Shown in pieces: positions 47,301-51,094 of a DNA stretch of 64,000 nucleotides. The notes beneath the pieces are model-generated. The model had not been told where the DNA came from. It saw only the letters and a list, made by a program, of their open reading frames with translations, and searched no databases. Source of the stretch: Posidonia oceanica (lineage: Eukaryota > Streptophyta > Magnoliopsida > Alismatales > Posidoniaceae); NCBI GenBank assembly GCA_037176725.1, contig JAZBRS010000075.1, positions 79,796,001 to 79,860,000 of the forward strand, given 5' to 3'. The stretch's first letter is position 1. The number at the start of each line of letters is the position of its first letter. A program made the position numbers and the translations under genes.

Positions 47301-49244
47301 AAAAGAAAAAATAGTCAACAATAAATAGTATGTCATGTATATTGTTCAAATTCAAATCAGAATTTGCATATATTACTTCTTGTCCATAACTAAAATAAAA
47401 AACCAGCAGTTGAATATACATGTGGGAAAGAGAAAACACTGATTATAGGCTTATAGCACACAAGACTGATGAAAAGGTTAAAAAAACAAATATTTTTAAC
47501 ACCTGAATAATTTGCAAAATTGGGACACAGTTTGCTGAAAAAGCTTCCCCATGCACCATTAGCATTTCATTCCGAAATAAATACCATGCTTCGCCAAAAC
47601 CATCTTTTTGTTCCCAAAACTTCTTGATAAGAGCTTTCAGAGCTATCCTGTAAGGCATGATGTCACCGTTAGACCCATAAGTGTATGATAATTTGTGGAA
47701 GGACTCATAAAATAGTTACCAGTGGCATTACAATGTATCAGAAAAAGAATTGGATTTGGGAAAGTTGCATTTTTTTCAAAAGGAATTACCATTTAACAAG
47801 CAAAAAAAACATTACAAGTGTCCTTTAAGGGTCTGTTTGGCATCAATTATAGGAACCAACTTTTGAAAAAAATAGCTTATTCCTTCTAAATCCAAACCAA
47901 ACCTCATATTTTACGTCGGATCATTTTAATATGCCACCTTCTCATTTATGTACAAAACCTTTCAAAAATGTTGGTTTCAAAAAACTGTGGTAGGTTAGCT
48001 TTTTCAACAACGCTGCCCATAGGAATGGCAGCATTCTCTCATAACCGTTCACAAGGCTGGCCAAGCATCAGTAATTGTTAAAACATGAATTCTGGAAACC
48101 TGTCACACCAAGAAAATGGTTCCATATCTTTTCCTCTATTTGGTGGTTGGAAAGGACTATCTAATATTTCGTTCATATGGAGGCAACCCATTTTCAAGCC
48201 ATCAGCTTTAACGTCATGGTCTCTTTTTGAAAAATGATATGATCTTTCATTTATATATTAGAATCCAAGCTGTACAATCCTTAGTCACGGAATCTATAAA
48301 AAAGAAAGAAACAAAAAAACTAATACTCGTAGACATGGCATCTAAACAAGCAAACACTTCAAAGCCTTGAAAATTGAGTTCAAAAACCATACAGAAAGAT
48401 GTGAATTTATTCATGAGCAATATTAACAAAATTACCGGTATTCCGACTCCTCCACGCCAAAATAAAGATGGAGGTATCGTATATGTGAAATGGCTCGATC
48501 CATGTCACCGGATTCACTATCTTCCTTCAAAGCACTCAGATGTGCCAACTGAACAGTCCTCTGTATCTCAACCAGTGCTTCGAATTCTCCTGCGGACGCA
48601 TCGGAACTTTCCGGGACTTCACCACTCACACTGATAGCAAACTTCAACTCCGAAGGCTCGGGACAACGATGAACTTGACTGTCTATATTCCAGCAAAGTA
48701 CATCAAAACCATCTGCTTGCTCGAGAATAACCTTCTTTAACCCAATCAACACCTCCTGCGCACCCAAACCAACCCCTCGCTCGCTAACTTCCCCACCGCC
48801 GCTCTTCAACACCCTCAACCCGAAGTCCAAAATCCACCGCGCCCGATCCAAAACCTCACCGCTTCCGTCCTCCCCAACGTTAGAACACACGATCTGCGCC
48901 AACAACAGGAACTCCACCTTCAGCCGCAGCGTCTCGTGGTCGAACCCCCCGATCAAAGACGACAGGTTCTCGAACTCGAGAAGGTCCAGCACGGACAACC
49001 ACGCGAGGTGGGCGGGGGACCTGCAGGTGCTCGAACAGAGGACGCCTTCGAAGTCCCCGCCTTCCAGGACCACGGTCCGGAGAATCGACAGCGCGAGGTT
49101 CGGGTCCCGCCTCCGGAGGCTGAGGAGGGCGGCCCTGAGAGGCTCGAATTGGCCCAGGAAGAGGTGGTTCACGGCTACGCGGGAGAGCAGGTCGACCTCC
49201 TTGCTGAGCTCAGGGACGGGTGAGGGAGAGAGGTCGCCGTCCAT
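2070..49244 (-). CDS. Spastizin/ZFYVE26-like protein, 27 exons, 3' end outside window
   Basis: Joined exons: 49244-48436, 47647-47503, 46941-46669, 46521-46354, 46258-46043, 42822-42728, 30305-30131, 25172-24760, 24212-24089, 17484-17386, 17312-17241, 16542-16405, 15840-15687, 15604-15267, 11038-10584, 10501-10172, 6854-6630, 6255-6165, 6007-5939, 5870-5580, 5502-5305, 5181-4708, 4356-4195, 4128-3799, 3711-3629, 3348-3244, 2301-2070. All introns are GT-AG and phases agree, giving 6264 nt or 2088 codons without a stop. Conserved blocks recognised from plant homologues include [56 protein letters not shown] and [20 protein letters not shown]. The animal relative spastizin works with spatacsin and AP-5 in lysosome reformation and autophagy; the plant role is inferred. 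I see no FYVE signature (RRHHCR-like) in these residues. Plant homologues are a few hundred residues longer, so the C-terminus lies below position 1. The protein looks soluble and alpha-helical, with no signal peptide. Confidence 0.88.
2302..3243. other. Intron 26, no feature seen
   Basis: AT-rich intron of 942 bp with several poly-A tracts. The 67-codon plus-strand ORF at 2679-2882 shows no family resemblance. Confidence 0.6.
3244..3348 (-). CDS. Spastizin-like exon 26 (residues 1976-2010)
   Basis: Encodes [20 protein letters not shown] then [14 protein letters not shown], with a split Leu codon before donor GTAAGT. Acceptor ATCCAG. Confidence 0.9.
3629..3711 (-). CDS. Spastizin-like exon 25 (residues 1949-1975)
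   Basis: Encodes [20 protein letters not shown] then VQARVKF, with a split Lys codon before donor GTATGT. The helical, TPR-like stretch is conserved in the family. Confidence 0.9.
3799..4128 (-). CDS. Spastizin-like exon 24 (residues 1839-1948)
   Basis: Encodes [20 protein letters not shown], a Ser-rich linker, then [20 protein letters not shown] and [20 protein letters not shown], ending KKCK before donor GTAAAT. Acceptor TGTGCAG. Confidence 0.91.
4195..4356 (-). CDS. Spastizin-like exon 23 (residues 1785-1838)
   Basis: Encodes [20 protein letters not shown] and [20 protein letters not shown], ending FVQ before donor GTATAT. Acceptor TTTGCAG. Phase 0 at both ends. Confidence 0.91.
4357..4707. 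other. Intron 22, no feature seen
   Basis: 351-bp intron with a short imperfect repeat of the text TAGCAGGCAATATA (near 4466 and 4509). No other structure seen. Confidence 0.6.
4708..5181 (-). CDS. Spastizin-like exon 22 (residues 1627-1784)
   Basis: Begins [20 protein letters not shown] after acceptor GCGCAG. It carries a Ser/Arg/Lys-rich low-complexity region around residues 1650-1690 ([11 protein letters not shown]), then [20 protein letters not shown] and [20 protein letters not shown]. Ends at LLK before donor GTATAC. Confidence 0.91.
5305..5502 (-). CDS. Spastizin-like exon 21 (residues 1561-1626)
   Basis: Begins [20 protein letters not shown] after acceptor GATGTAG and includes [20 protein letters not shown]. 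Ends QYASL before donor GTAGCC. Phase 0 at both ends. Confidence 0.93.
5580..5870 (-). CDS. Spastizin-like exon 20 (residues 1464-1560)
   Basis: Encodes [40 protein letters not shown] and the hallmark [18 protein letters not shown], ending SKQLL before donor GTACTG. This is the most conserved segment of plant spastizin-like proteins. Confidence 0.93.
5939..6007 (-). CDS. Spastizin-like exon 19 (residues 1441-1463)
   Basis: A 69-bp exon, [20 protein letters not shown] then WQG, between acceptor TGGCAG and donor GTATAA. It is short and variable, so its exact borders are less sure than its neighbours', but phase 0 on both sides fits. Confidence 0.78.
6165..6255 (-). CDS. Spastizin-like exon 18 (residues 1410-1440)
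   Basis: A 91-bp exon: [20 protein letters not shown] then [10 protein letters not shown], between acceptor TTTCAG and donor GTATTC. It completes the Lys codon of exon 17 and ends in phase 0. Confidence 0.87.
6256..6629. other. Intron 17, no feature seen
   Basis: 374-bp AT-rich intron. A short direct repeat CTTGTGTACT occurs near 6403-6420. No other structure seen. Confidence 0.6.
6630..6854 (-). CDS. Spastizin-like exon 17 (residues 1335-1409)
   Basis: After acceptor TTTACAG it encodes [20 protein letters not shown] and [14 protein letters not shown], helical-repeat-like sequence. Ends in a split Lys codon before donor GTAAGT. Confidence 0.9.
6855..10171. other. Intron 16 (3.3 kb), mostly unassigned
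   Basis: No coding exon seen. Between ~7020 and 7350 a T-rich stretch ends in TTTTCAATAAAACC and could be the tail of a plus-strand LINE, but no protein motif supports this. The 86-bp tandem duplication near the exon 16 end is listed separately. Confidence 0.5.
9855..10026. repeat. 86-bp tandem duplication
   Basis: Two head-to-tail copies beginning CATCACGTAGTCTATATATG at 9855 and 9941 are identical as far as I can read. It lies in intron 16, about 150 bp from exon 16. Near-identity suggests a recent duplication, or an assembly artefact. Confidence 0.9.
10172..10501 (-). CDS. Spastizin-like exon 16 (residues 1225-1334)
   Basis: Acceptor CAACAG completes Arg, then [20 protein letters not shown]. 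It contains a basic patch [17 protein letters not shown] followed by an acidic linker, and ends in [10 protein letters not shown] plus a split Arg codon before donor GTATGA. The frame stays open for 18 codons past the donor, but homology continues directly into exon 17. Confidence 0.88.
10584..11038 (-). CDS. Spastizin-like exon 15 (residues 1074-1224)
   Basis: Begins [20 protein letters not shown] after acceptor CTTTCAG. It contains [20 protein letters not shown], typical of plant spastizin-like proteins, and ends in FALDQSE plus a split Arg codon before donor GTAATG. Antisense open frames here are shadows. Confidence 0.9.
11039..13359. other. Intron 14, right part, unassigned
   Basis: About 2.3 kb with no coding similarity I recognise. 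The hAT derivative begins at 13360. Confidence 0.5.
13360..14175 (+). mobile_element. hAT non-autonomous derivative, ~0.8 kb
   Basis: Both ends match the 4.5-kb hAT element of intron 7. The left end shares the text CCAACACATGTCGG and TTTTTACACTGAGT; the right ~300 bp share TTACTTTAGCTTATCCTA, TTCGTAAATTTGCC and GACATTTAAAA. The transposase region is absent, so this is an internal deletion form. Termini read CATGGTTCCAAAAATCGAC and (complement) CATGATTTTAAATGTCG. The 8-bp flanks (TTTGGCGC/GTTGGCCG) match only loosely, so the TSD is eroded or the ends are off by a base or two. Confidence 0.75.
14279..14609 (-). mobile_element. TRIM retrotransposon, copy 1
   Basis: Two 112-bp direct LTRs (14279-14390 and 14498-14609) begin TGTTGAAATAT and end ATTCCAACA. 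They flank a ~107-bp internal region with no coding capacity. Next to the right LTR the complement reads TGGTATTAGAGCC, an iMet-type primer binding site (one mismatch to the usual TGGTATCAGAGCC), which gives minus orientation. No clear 5-bp TSD is visible. Confidence 0.82.
14610..15266. other. Intron 14, left part, unassigned
   Basis: About 650 bp between the TRIM and exon 14. A short repeat AAGGATAGAGAAATRGCTCA occurs at ~14705 and ~14764. Nothing else recognised. Confidence 0.5.
15267..15604 (-). CDS. Spastizin-like exon 14 (residues 961-1073)
   Basis: Begins [15 protein letters not shown] after acceptor TTTTTCAG. The variable acidic middle ([18 protein letters not shown]) is followed by the hallmark [20 protein letters not shown] and EWPKD before donor GTAAGA. 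Phase 0 at the end. Confidence 0.9.
15687..15840 (-). CDS. Spastizin-like exon 13 (residues 910-960)
   Basis: Begins [13 protein letters not shown] after acceptor TTTCAG and includes [20 protein letters not shown] and [14 protein letters not shown]. Ends with one base of a Gly codon before donor GTAACA. Confidence 0.88.
15841..16404. other. Intron 12, no feature seen
   Basis: 564-bp AT-rich intron with no ORF or repeat of note. Confidence 0.6.
16405..16542 (-). CDS. Spastizin-like exon 12 (residues 864-909)
   Basis: Begins [20 protein letters not shown] after acceptor CCTGCAG, continues [20 protein letters not shown] and ends LEQ before donor GTATGT. Phase 0 at both ends. Confidence 0.88.
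16543..17240. other. Intron 11, no feature seen
   Basis: 698-bp intron. The short plus-strand ORF at 16560-16742 is partly antisense to intron sequence and has no recognisable family. Confidence 0.6.
17241..17312 (-). CDS. Spastizin-like exon 11 (residues 840-863)
   Basis: A 72-bp exon encoding [20 protein letters not shown] then LLNE, between acceptor TTCTTAG and donor GTAACC. LLCIDVA is strongly conserved in plant homologues. Phase 0 at both ends. Confidence 0.86.
17386..17484 (-). CDS. Spastizin-like exon 10 (residues 807-839)
   Basis: A 99-bp exon: [20 protein letters not shown] then [13 protein letters not shown], flanked by acceptor TTCCAG and donor GTAGGT. Phase 0 at both ends. It lies 6.6 kb from exon 9 because of the copia and SINE insertions. 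Confidence 0.86.
17801..17935 (-). mobile_element. tRNA-derived SINE with 12-bp target-site duplication
   Basis: On the minus strand the element opens with an A-box-like ACCTCAGTTGGCTAGAGG and, after a short spacer, a B-box-like AAGTTCGAATTTC, the internal Pol III promoter layout of plant SINEs. It ends in a run of A (TTTTTTTT at 17801-17808 on the plus strand). It is flanked by TTCTGTAATCAC (17789-17800) and TTCTGTAACCAC (17936-17947), matching 11 of 12. Length is about 135 bp, in intron 9. Confidence 0.85.
17948..18934. other. Intron 9, stretch between SINE and copia element
   Basis: About 1 kb, no recognisable domain. Two ~81-84 codon minus ORFs here (17991-18245, 18519-18764) have no family resemblance. 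Confidence 0.5.
18940..19097 (+). repeat. copia-1 5' LTR
   Basis: 158 bp, TG...CA ends, with a TATATATATG stretch as likely TATA region. Pairs with 23624-23781. Confidence 0.93.
19678..23612 (+). pseudogene. copia-1 gag-pol relic
   Basis: Gag (UBN2 type) starts near 19678 with [19 protein letters not shown] and [25 protein letters not shown] knuckle ([14 protein letters not shown]) lies near 20388, the protease motif region (LIDSGAS) near 20655, the GAG-pre-integrase block ([24 protein letters not shown]) at 21020-21130, the integrase core at 21240-21810, RT from 22225 (WKAAMDEEI) through YMDDIL at 22660, and RNase H at 23130-23500. Several stops replace Trp, Gln or Arg codons. Between DYAET (22420) and the text before [15 protein letters not shown] the RT has lost the region with the first catalytic Asp. 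Confidence 0.9.
23624..23781 (+). repeat. copia-1 3' LTR
   Basis: 158 bp. It follows the polypurine tract (GAGGGGGAA) and is bordered on the right by the TSD copy AACTA. Confidence 0.93.
24089..24212 (-). CDS. Spastizin-like exon 9 (residues 765-806)
   Basis: Begins by completing a Leu codon, then [19 protein letters not shown], ending FKKAS before donor GTAAAT. Two in-phase acceptors (24213 and 24216) exist; I chose 24213 (GCAG then CTGC) because it best matches homologues. The alternative adds one residue. Confidence 0.83.
24213..24759. other. Intron 8, no feature seen
   Basis: 547-bp intron. The 95-codon plus ORF at 24196-24483 overlaps exon 9 antisense and is not credible as a gene. Confidence 0.6.
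24760..25172 (-). CDS. Spastizin-like exon 8 (residues 628-764)
   Basis: Begins [14 protein letters not shown] after acceptor GACCCAG. It contains [20 protein letters not shown] and [18 protein letters not shown], both typical of the family. Ends with a split Leu codon before donor GTGAGT. Confidence 0.9.
25352..29872 (+). mobile_element. hAT transposon relic, full length (~4.5 kb)
   Basis: Termini read CATAGAACTAAACGTCGAC and, on the complement of the right end, CATAGTTTTAAATGTCAT, an imperfect TIR. The flanking 8 bp are ATGCCAAC (25344-25351) and ATGGCAAC (29873-29880), matching 7 of 8 and typical of hAT target duplications. The interior carries a broken transposase. It almost fills intron 7; without it the intron would be about 430 bp. 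Subterminal motifs such as CCAACACATGTCGG recur and are shared with the two shorter relatives. Confidence 0.88.
26291..29149 (+). pseudogene. hAT transposase relic (BED finger, DUF659, hAT dimerisation)
   Basis: An N-terminal [12 protein letters not shown] leads to a BED-like finger (QCKYCNKKI ... [11 protein letters not shown]) near 26400. DUF659 follows at ~27190-27560 ([36 protein letters not shown]). The C-terminal dimerisation block is at ~28340-28450 ([12 protein letters not shown], then ATAYDCERN). A Ser/Asp-rich tail (28727-29149) remains open for 140 codons. Stops interrupt PRE-W and CERN-W, where TAG stands for a conserved Trp, and frameshifts occur elsewhere. Not functional. Confidence 0.88.
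29873..30130. other. Intron 7 remainder next to exon 7
   Basis: Original intron sequence between the hAT right end and the exon 7 donor, AT-rich, beginning with the TSD copy. Confidence 0.6.
30131..30305 (-). CDS. Spastizin-like exon 7 (residues 569-627)
   Basis: Acceptor TTTAATAG completes the Arg codon, then [20 protein letters not shown] and the block [16 protein letters not shown], ending RK before donor GTTTGT. It sits alone between the 12.4-kb intron 6 and the hAT-filled intron 7, and would be missed without homology. Confidence 0.88.
32002..32145 (-). repeat. Non-autonomous element 3' LTR
   Basis: 144 bp, preceded (minus strand) by the polypurine tract GAGGGGGAG. TSD ACAGT on its outer side. 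Confidence 0.9.
32412..32700. repeat. Tandem repeat, 102-112 bp period, ~2.7 copies
   Basis: Units beginning AATCAATCTTCC (32412, 32524) or AATCAACCTTCC (32626) share GGCACAAGAGAAACGTGGAC and CACGTGACCAC. It lies inside the pol-less LTR element. The repeat is preceded by GTAGCAGTAGCAG triplet-like sequence (32205-32400). Confidence 0.8.
32840..33062. repeat. Polypyrimidine (CT-rich) tract
   Basis: About 220 bp of almost pure C/T on the plus strand with local TTCTTCTTC and TCTCTTCTCC repeats, hence a polypurine run on the element's sense strand. Part of the pol-less LTR element. Confidence 0.8.
33618..33762 (-). repeat. Non-autonomous element 5' LTR
   Basis: 145 bp, followed (minus strand) by a perfect iMet-type PBS. 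TSD ACAGT on its outer side. Confidence 0.9.
35040..35615. other. Intron 6 segment between LINE and copia-2
   Basis: AT-rich. It contains a short (CA)n run at 35382-35399. Ends in the TSD GTATG at 35611-35615. Confidence 0.55.
35616..35758 (-). repeat. copia-2 3' LTR
   Basis: 143 bp. The outer end has lost the canonical CA context slightly (plus-strand TGACAGGG). TSD GTATG outside. Confidence 0.88.
35844..35953 (-). mobile_element. Probable solo LTR of a third copia lineage
   Basis: A 110-bp block with complement TGTTAAATAGATATGCC ... TTTTGCAACA interrupts copia-2 pol between FTKDF (RNase H end) and the ELLCNKLG block. It has TG...CA ends, GGATATCCGTATA and TATATATATGTAA, features shared with the copia-1 LTR. 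A TSD is not evident. Confidence 0.6.
35960..39822 (-). pseudogene. copia-2 gag-pol relic
   Basis: Gag near 39822-39430 ([40 protein letters not shown]); integrase block near 38410 ([12 protein letters not shown]) and 38055-37711 ([20 protein letters not shown]); RT from 37285 ([20 protein letters not shown]) with the region after DYAET missing; RNase H near 36560-36240 ([27 protein letters not shown]). Numerous stops and frameshifts. The RT deletion junction matches copia-1. Confidence 0.87.
40130..40284 (-). repeat. copia-2 5' LTR
   Basis: 155 bp. Starts TGTTAGAATAGATGG on the minus strand and ends TTAATA (CA mutated to TA) next to the PBS. TSD GTATG outside. Confidence 0.9.
40285..41456. 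other. Intron 6 segment, unassigned
   Basis: About 1.2 kb AT-rich sequence between copia-2 and the L1 tail. No motif recognised. Confidence 0.5.
41457..42180 (-). mobile_element. L1-type LINE 3' fragment
   Basis: The minus strand encodes the zinc-binding RT-associated region [20 protein letters not shown] (41920-41860), preceded by [16 protein letters not shown] and followed by a frame-shifted [12 protein letters not shown] block. The 3' end is marked by a poly-A tail (TTTTTTTT at ~41460). Severely 5'-truncated. A different copy from the LINE at 30.6-35.0 kb. Confidence 0.78.
42181..42727. other. Intron 6, stretch next to exon 6
   Basis: No recognisable feature. The plus ORF at 42138-42452 has no family resemblance. 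Confidence 0.5.
42728..42822 (-). CDS. Spastizin-like exon 6 (residues 538-568)
   Basis: A 95-bp exon too short for an ORF scan. Acceptor TTTCTAG is followed by [20 protein letters not shown] and the exon ends in WK plus a split Arg codon before donor GTCAGA. Identification rests on this highly conserved block, which joins exon 5 and exon 7 in frame. Confidence 0.87.
43605..44005 (-). mobile_element. RTE-type LINE 3' fragment
   Basis: The minus strand reads [40 protein letters not shown] and [14 protein letters not shown], the end of plant RTE reverse transcriptases. It terminates in a (TTG)n repeat (ACAACAACAACAACAA at 43605-43620 on plus), the usual RTE tail. 5'-truncated, in intron 5. Confidence 0.85.
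44362..44921 (-). mobile_element. hAT non-autonomous derivative, ~0.56 kb
   Basis: Minus-oriented relative of the 4.5-kb hAT element. The complement starts CATGGTACCAAATTTTGAC and shares CATGTTGGCG and GACGCATGTCGG; the other end shares GATTTTCGATTTGAAACTCTA and CATCAGTGGAAATATCGGT. TIR: CAATTCCAAATGTCA versus CATGGTACCAAATTTTGAC. Flanking 8-bp copies CATTCAAG (44354-44361) and CATCCAAG (44922-44929) match 7 of 8. No transposase sequence. In intron 5. Confidence 0.82.
44750..44824. repeat. Short tandem repeat inside hAT derivative
   Basis: About four degenerate units of ACCAACATGGMCCGACAT spaced 19-25 bp. Subterminal repeats are often transposase-binding sites in hAT elements, so this may be a binding array (inference). 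Confidence 0.6.
45439..45763 (-). mobile_element. TRIM retrotransposon, copy 2
   Basis: Direct LTRs at 45439-45541 and 45648-45763 resemble the TRIM at 14279-14609 (TTGAAATATGGAC, CCAATTGGTTATGAGTGGAG, CCATCTATATATAA). The left LTR has lost ~10 bp and its TG is mutated to TA. The PBS complement beside the right LTR (ATATTATCAAGGCC) is eroded. More diverged than copy 1, so older. In intron 5. Confidence 0.8.
46043..46258 (-). CDS. Spastizin-like exon 5 (residues 466-537)
   Basis: Begins [20 protein letters not shown] after acceptor TTTGTAG and ends LAIQTPLR before donor GTATGT. Cys-rich start followed by an acidic linker ([10 protein letters not shown]). Phase 0 at both ends. It precedes the 3.2-kb intron 5, which contains three mobile-element remnants. 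Confidence 0.87.
46354..46521 (-). CDS. Spastizin-like exon 4 (residues 410-465)
   Basis: Begins [20 protein letters not shown] after acceptor TTTGTAG and ends KQSDE before donor GTATTT. It contains the conserved stretch [18 protein letters not shown]. Phase 0 at both ends. The acceptor lies well upstream of the first in-frame Met, so a Met-based ORF call would miss 14 codons. Confidence 0.87.
46669..46941 (-). CDS. Spastizin-like exon 3 (residues 319-409)
   Basis: Acceptor TTCTTCAG opens at [13 protein letters not shown] and the exon runs through [19 protein letters not shown] to EAC-D before donor GTATGT. Phase 0 at both ends. An open frame continues upstream into the intron for 75 codons, but the strong polypyrimidine acceptor at 46942 sets the border. 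Confidence 0.85.
46942..47502. other. Intron 2, no feature seen
   Basis: 561 bp. A minus-strand open frame runs in from exon 3, but the sequence lacks family similarity, so I treat it as intron. Confidence 0.6.
47503..47647 (-). CDS. Spastizin-like exon 2 (residues 270-318)
   Basis: Acceptor TTACAG completes the Arg codon split by intron 1. The exon encodes the block [20 protein letters not shown] and ends at a whole Gln codon before donor GTGTTA, which is a weaker donor than most in this gene. Confidence 0.85.
47648..48435. other. Intron 1, possible MITE trace
   Basis: 788 bp. The text GGGTCTGTTTGGCATC near 47828 resembles the ends of hAT-type MITEs, but no matching inverted end was found. 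Otherwise unassigned. Confidence 0.4.
48436..49244 (-). CDS. Spastizin-like exon 1 (residues 1-269)
   Basis: Starts at ATG 49244 in good context (G at -3, G at +4). The first residues lead into [19 protein letters not shown], which matches the N-terminus of plant homologues. It ends in a split Arg codon before donor GTAATT. It is strongly GC-rich compared with all later exons, especially codons 20-110. Confidence 0.9.
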
Positions 49245-49560
49245 TTCCGGTGGTGTGGACGGAGAAGGGAGTTGGAGGATTTTAGGGCTTTGAATCGGAG
49301 AAGAAGAAGAAGAGCAGAGCTCTCATGGCTTTGGTCGTGGAGGAGGATCCTGAAGGTGCGAGGACGGAGCTCCGTCGATCTTCGTCCGGATTGGGAACTT
49401 CGTGTGATAACGGTATTCGTGCTGCTGGAAAAATAATTATGGTTAATTTTCAAATGATAATAATTTGGAAAGTATAGTTATGAACTCCTCGTCGTTTCAA
49501 ATAATGCACCACTGCCTTGGTTGACAGCTTCTAAATGATAAACGCCTTGGTTTCGATTAT
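49245..49560 (-). promoter_or_regulatory. Putative 5' UTR and proximal promoter
   Basis: The first ~150 bp upstream of the ATG are pyrimidine-rich on the coding strand (CTTCTTCTTCTTC, CTCC repeats), as in many plant leaders. Above ~49430 the sequence turns AT-rich. I see no convincing TATA box. Placed by position only. Confidence 0.4.
49282..49326 (-). promoter_or_regulatory. uORF in 5' leader of the spastizin-like gene
   Basis: A 14-codon upstream ORF (MRALLFFFFSDSKP then TAA) ends 37 nt before the main ATG. It carries a (CTT)n tract that encodes four Phe. Its ATG has G at -3. If the leader reaches this far it could dampen translation of the main frame. The transcription start is not visible from sequence. 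Confidence 0.45.
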
Positions 49561-50542
49561 GTGAGAAATCTATCTAAACACCCGTGGTTTTTTATTCTGT
49601 GTTGAAGATGATAGGTTTTTTACTTTAATTTTTTAGTAGTAGTGTTTTTTCAATGACCATTTGGTTCACTTATACTGGATAAGAAGATTTTCAGAAGTGA
49701 AACAAAAAAAATTTGACTCAAACACTACGTTTCTTTAGAAACAGAACTTAGATTATACGAATACATGACTTTTTCTTAGTGTGGAATTAATCGAAATCAC
49801 CCATTTGATTAACTTTCTCAAGTATTTGATGCCTAAAGACAAATATTATTTAGTTCAAAGGTAGCCATATATATCTGAAATTAAGTTCCTCAAGTAGCTT
49901 TCTTATTAAATTTATCATTAGGCAAGCATTGTTTAGCTTTGGGAACACTGAAGATGTTTGAGATCATTCTTCGACTAACTTATATTTCAAATCAAAAATG
50001 CTCCTCTGATTAACTTTCACGGGAATTTTGATGCCTAAAGACATGTATTGTTTGGTCTTAGGATAACTTTACAATGACAACCCGTTTGTGAAATACTGTC
50101 ATAAGTACTATTTATCTTTTTACTTCAAATGCTCATCTCTCATTCTTTCTTAGCTAAATAGGTCAAAGAAAGTCTTTTTATTCTTTTTCGAATAGCTGAC
50201 TAGGGTGAGACAGCAGTCTAATAAATAAATGGTCTGAAGGTGAAAACAAAAGGGAGAGACTTTTGGGATTGAAATTTCGACTCTAACGACCTCGACATGA
50301 CTAGTGAATGATGGCCCATCCCACCGAATAGCAAGCTCATAATTGAAAACAATATTGATAAGTGTTATCTTCATCTTTCCAAACACTTGTAGTCGTTGCA
50401 TTCACCAACCTGAAGAAGGATTATTATCGTTGGATCTGAAACTCTGTCTTCATAAAATATCTCCCAACATGAAGGTGGAAAACCAATTCTGACTCGTGAC
50501 TATGGAGGTATCTATATGTCGAGGTGTAAAGTGATACTTAAA
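49561..50542. other. Upstream intergenic, unassigned
   Basis: About 1 kb. It contains two related stretches (GATTAACTTTC, GATGCCTAAAGACA near 49806-49843 and 50010-50044), suggesting a diverged duplication. No gene. Confidence 0.45.
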
Positions 50543-50843
50543 CTTCTTTTTGGATGTAGAATAAGAAAAATAAGAATAAGTAGAAAGTAGTATTAGTATT
50601 CTGATAATATTGTTATTCAGTTTGGAAGTGATTTTTTTTTAAAGATGAATAAGTATGTATAAAAAGATATTCTTGTTTTGATGAAAAGTGGAAAAAATAT
50701 GAAAATAAATGTTGGAAGAAGTGGAAAATATGTAAATTAATAATAATTAACTTGATTATTAAGATATATATCTAATTTAAAGTATGTATACAATATATTA
50801 TATATGTATTAATTTTTAAACAAAAAATAAACACATTGTATAC

Positions 50844-50874
<31 letters not shown>

Positions 50875-51094
50875 TACATATGTATATATATACATATGTA
50901 TATATATATATATATATATCAGAATAACTTAGCGAAATAACTTTATTCCACATTTCCCGCGGAATAGCTATTCTAGAATAAGTAAATTAGAATAGTAATT
51001 ACTATTCCGATTTTATTTCGATTTTTACACAACCAAACAGAATAGTATTTTCTATTTTAGATTTATTTTAAGACTTATTCAGATCCAAACAGAG
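50543..51094. mobile_element. Candidate MITE with (TA)n core
   Basis: Left end CTTCTTTTTGGATGTAGAATAAG and the complement of the right end CTCTGTTTGGATCTGAATAAG form an imperfect inverted repeat. The interior is very AT-rich and contains the TA microsatellite. No clear TSD, so the call is tentative. Confidence 0.4.
50840..50921. repeat. (TA)n microsatellite with TATG interruptions
   Basis: About 80 bp of alternating TA with periodic ACATATGT palindromic interruptions. Strongly self-complementary. Confidence 0.9.

Noticed and set aside
48936..49293. Plus-strand ORFs of 88-95 codons antisense to exon 1
   Set aside because: They mirror the GC-rich coding exon on the other strand and have Arg/Glu-rich low-complexity sequence; no family resemblance.
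49175..49453. Minus-strand ORF of 92 codons overlapping the start of exon 1
   Set aside because: It is in a different frame from the conserved protein and reads through the leader; a shadow ORF.
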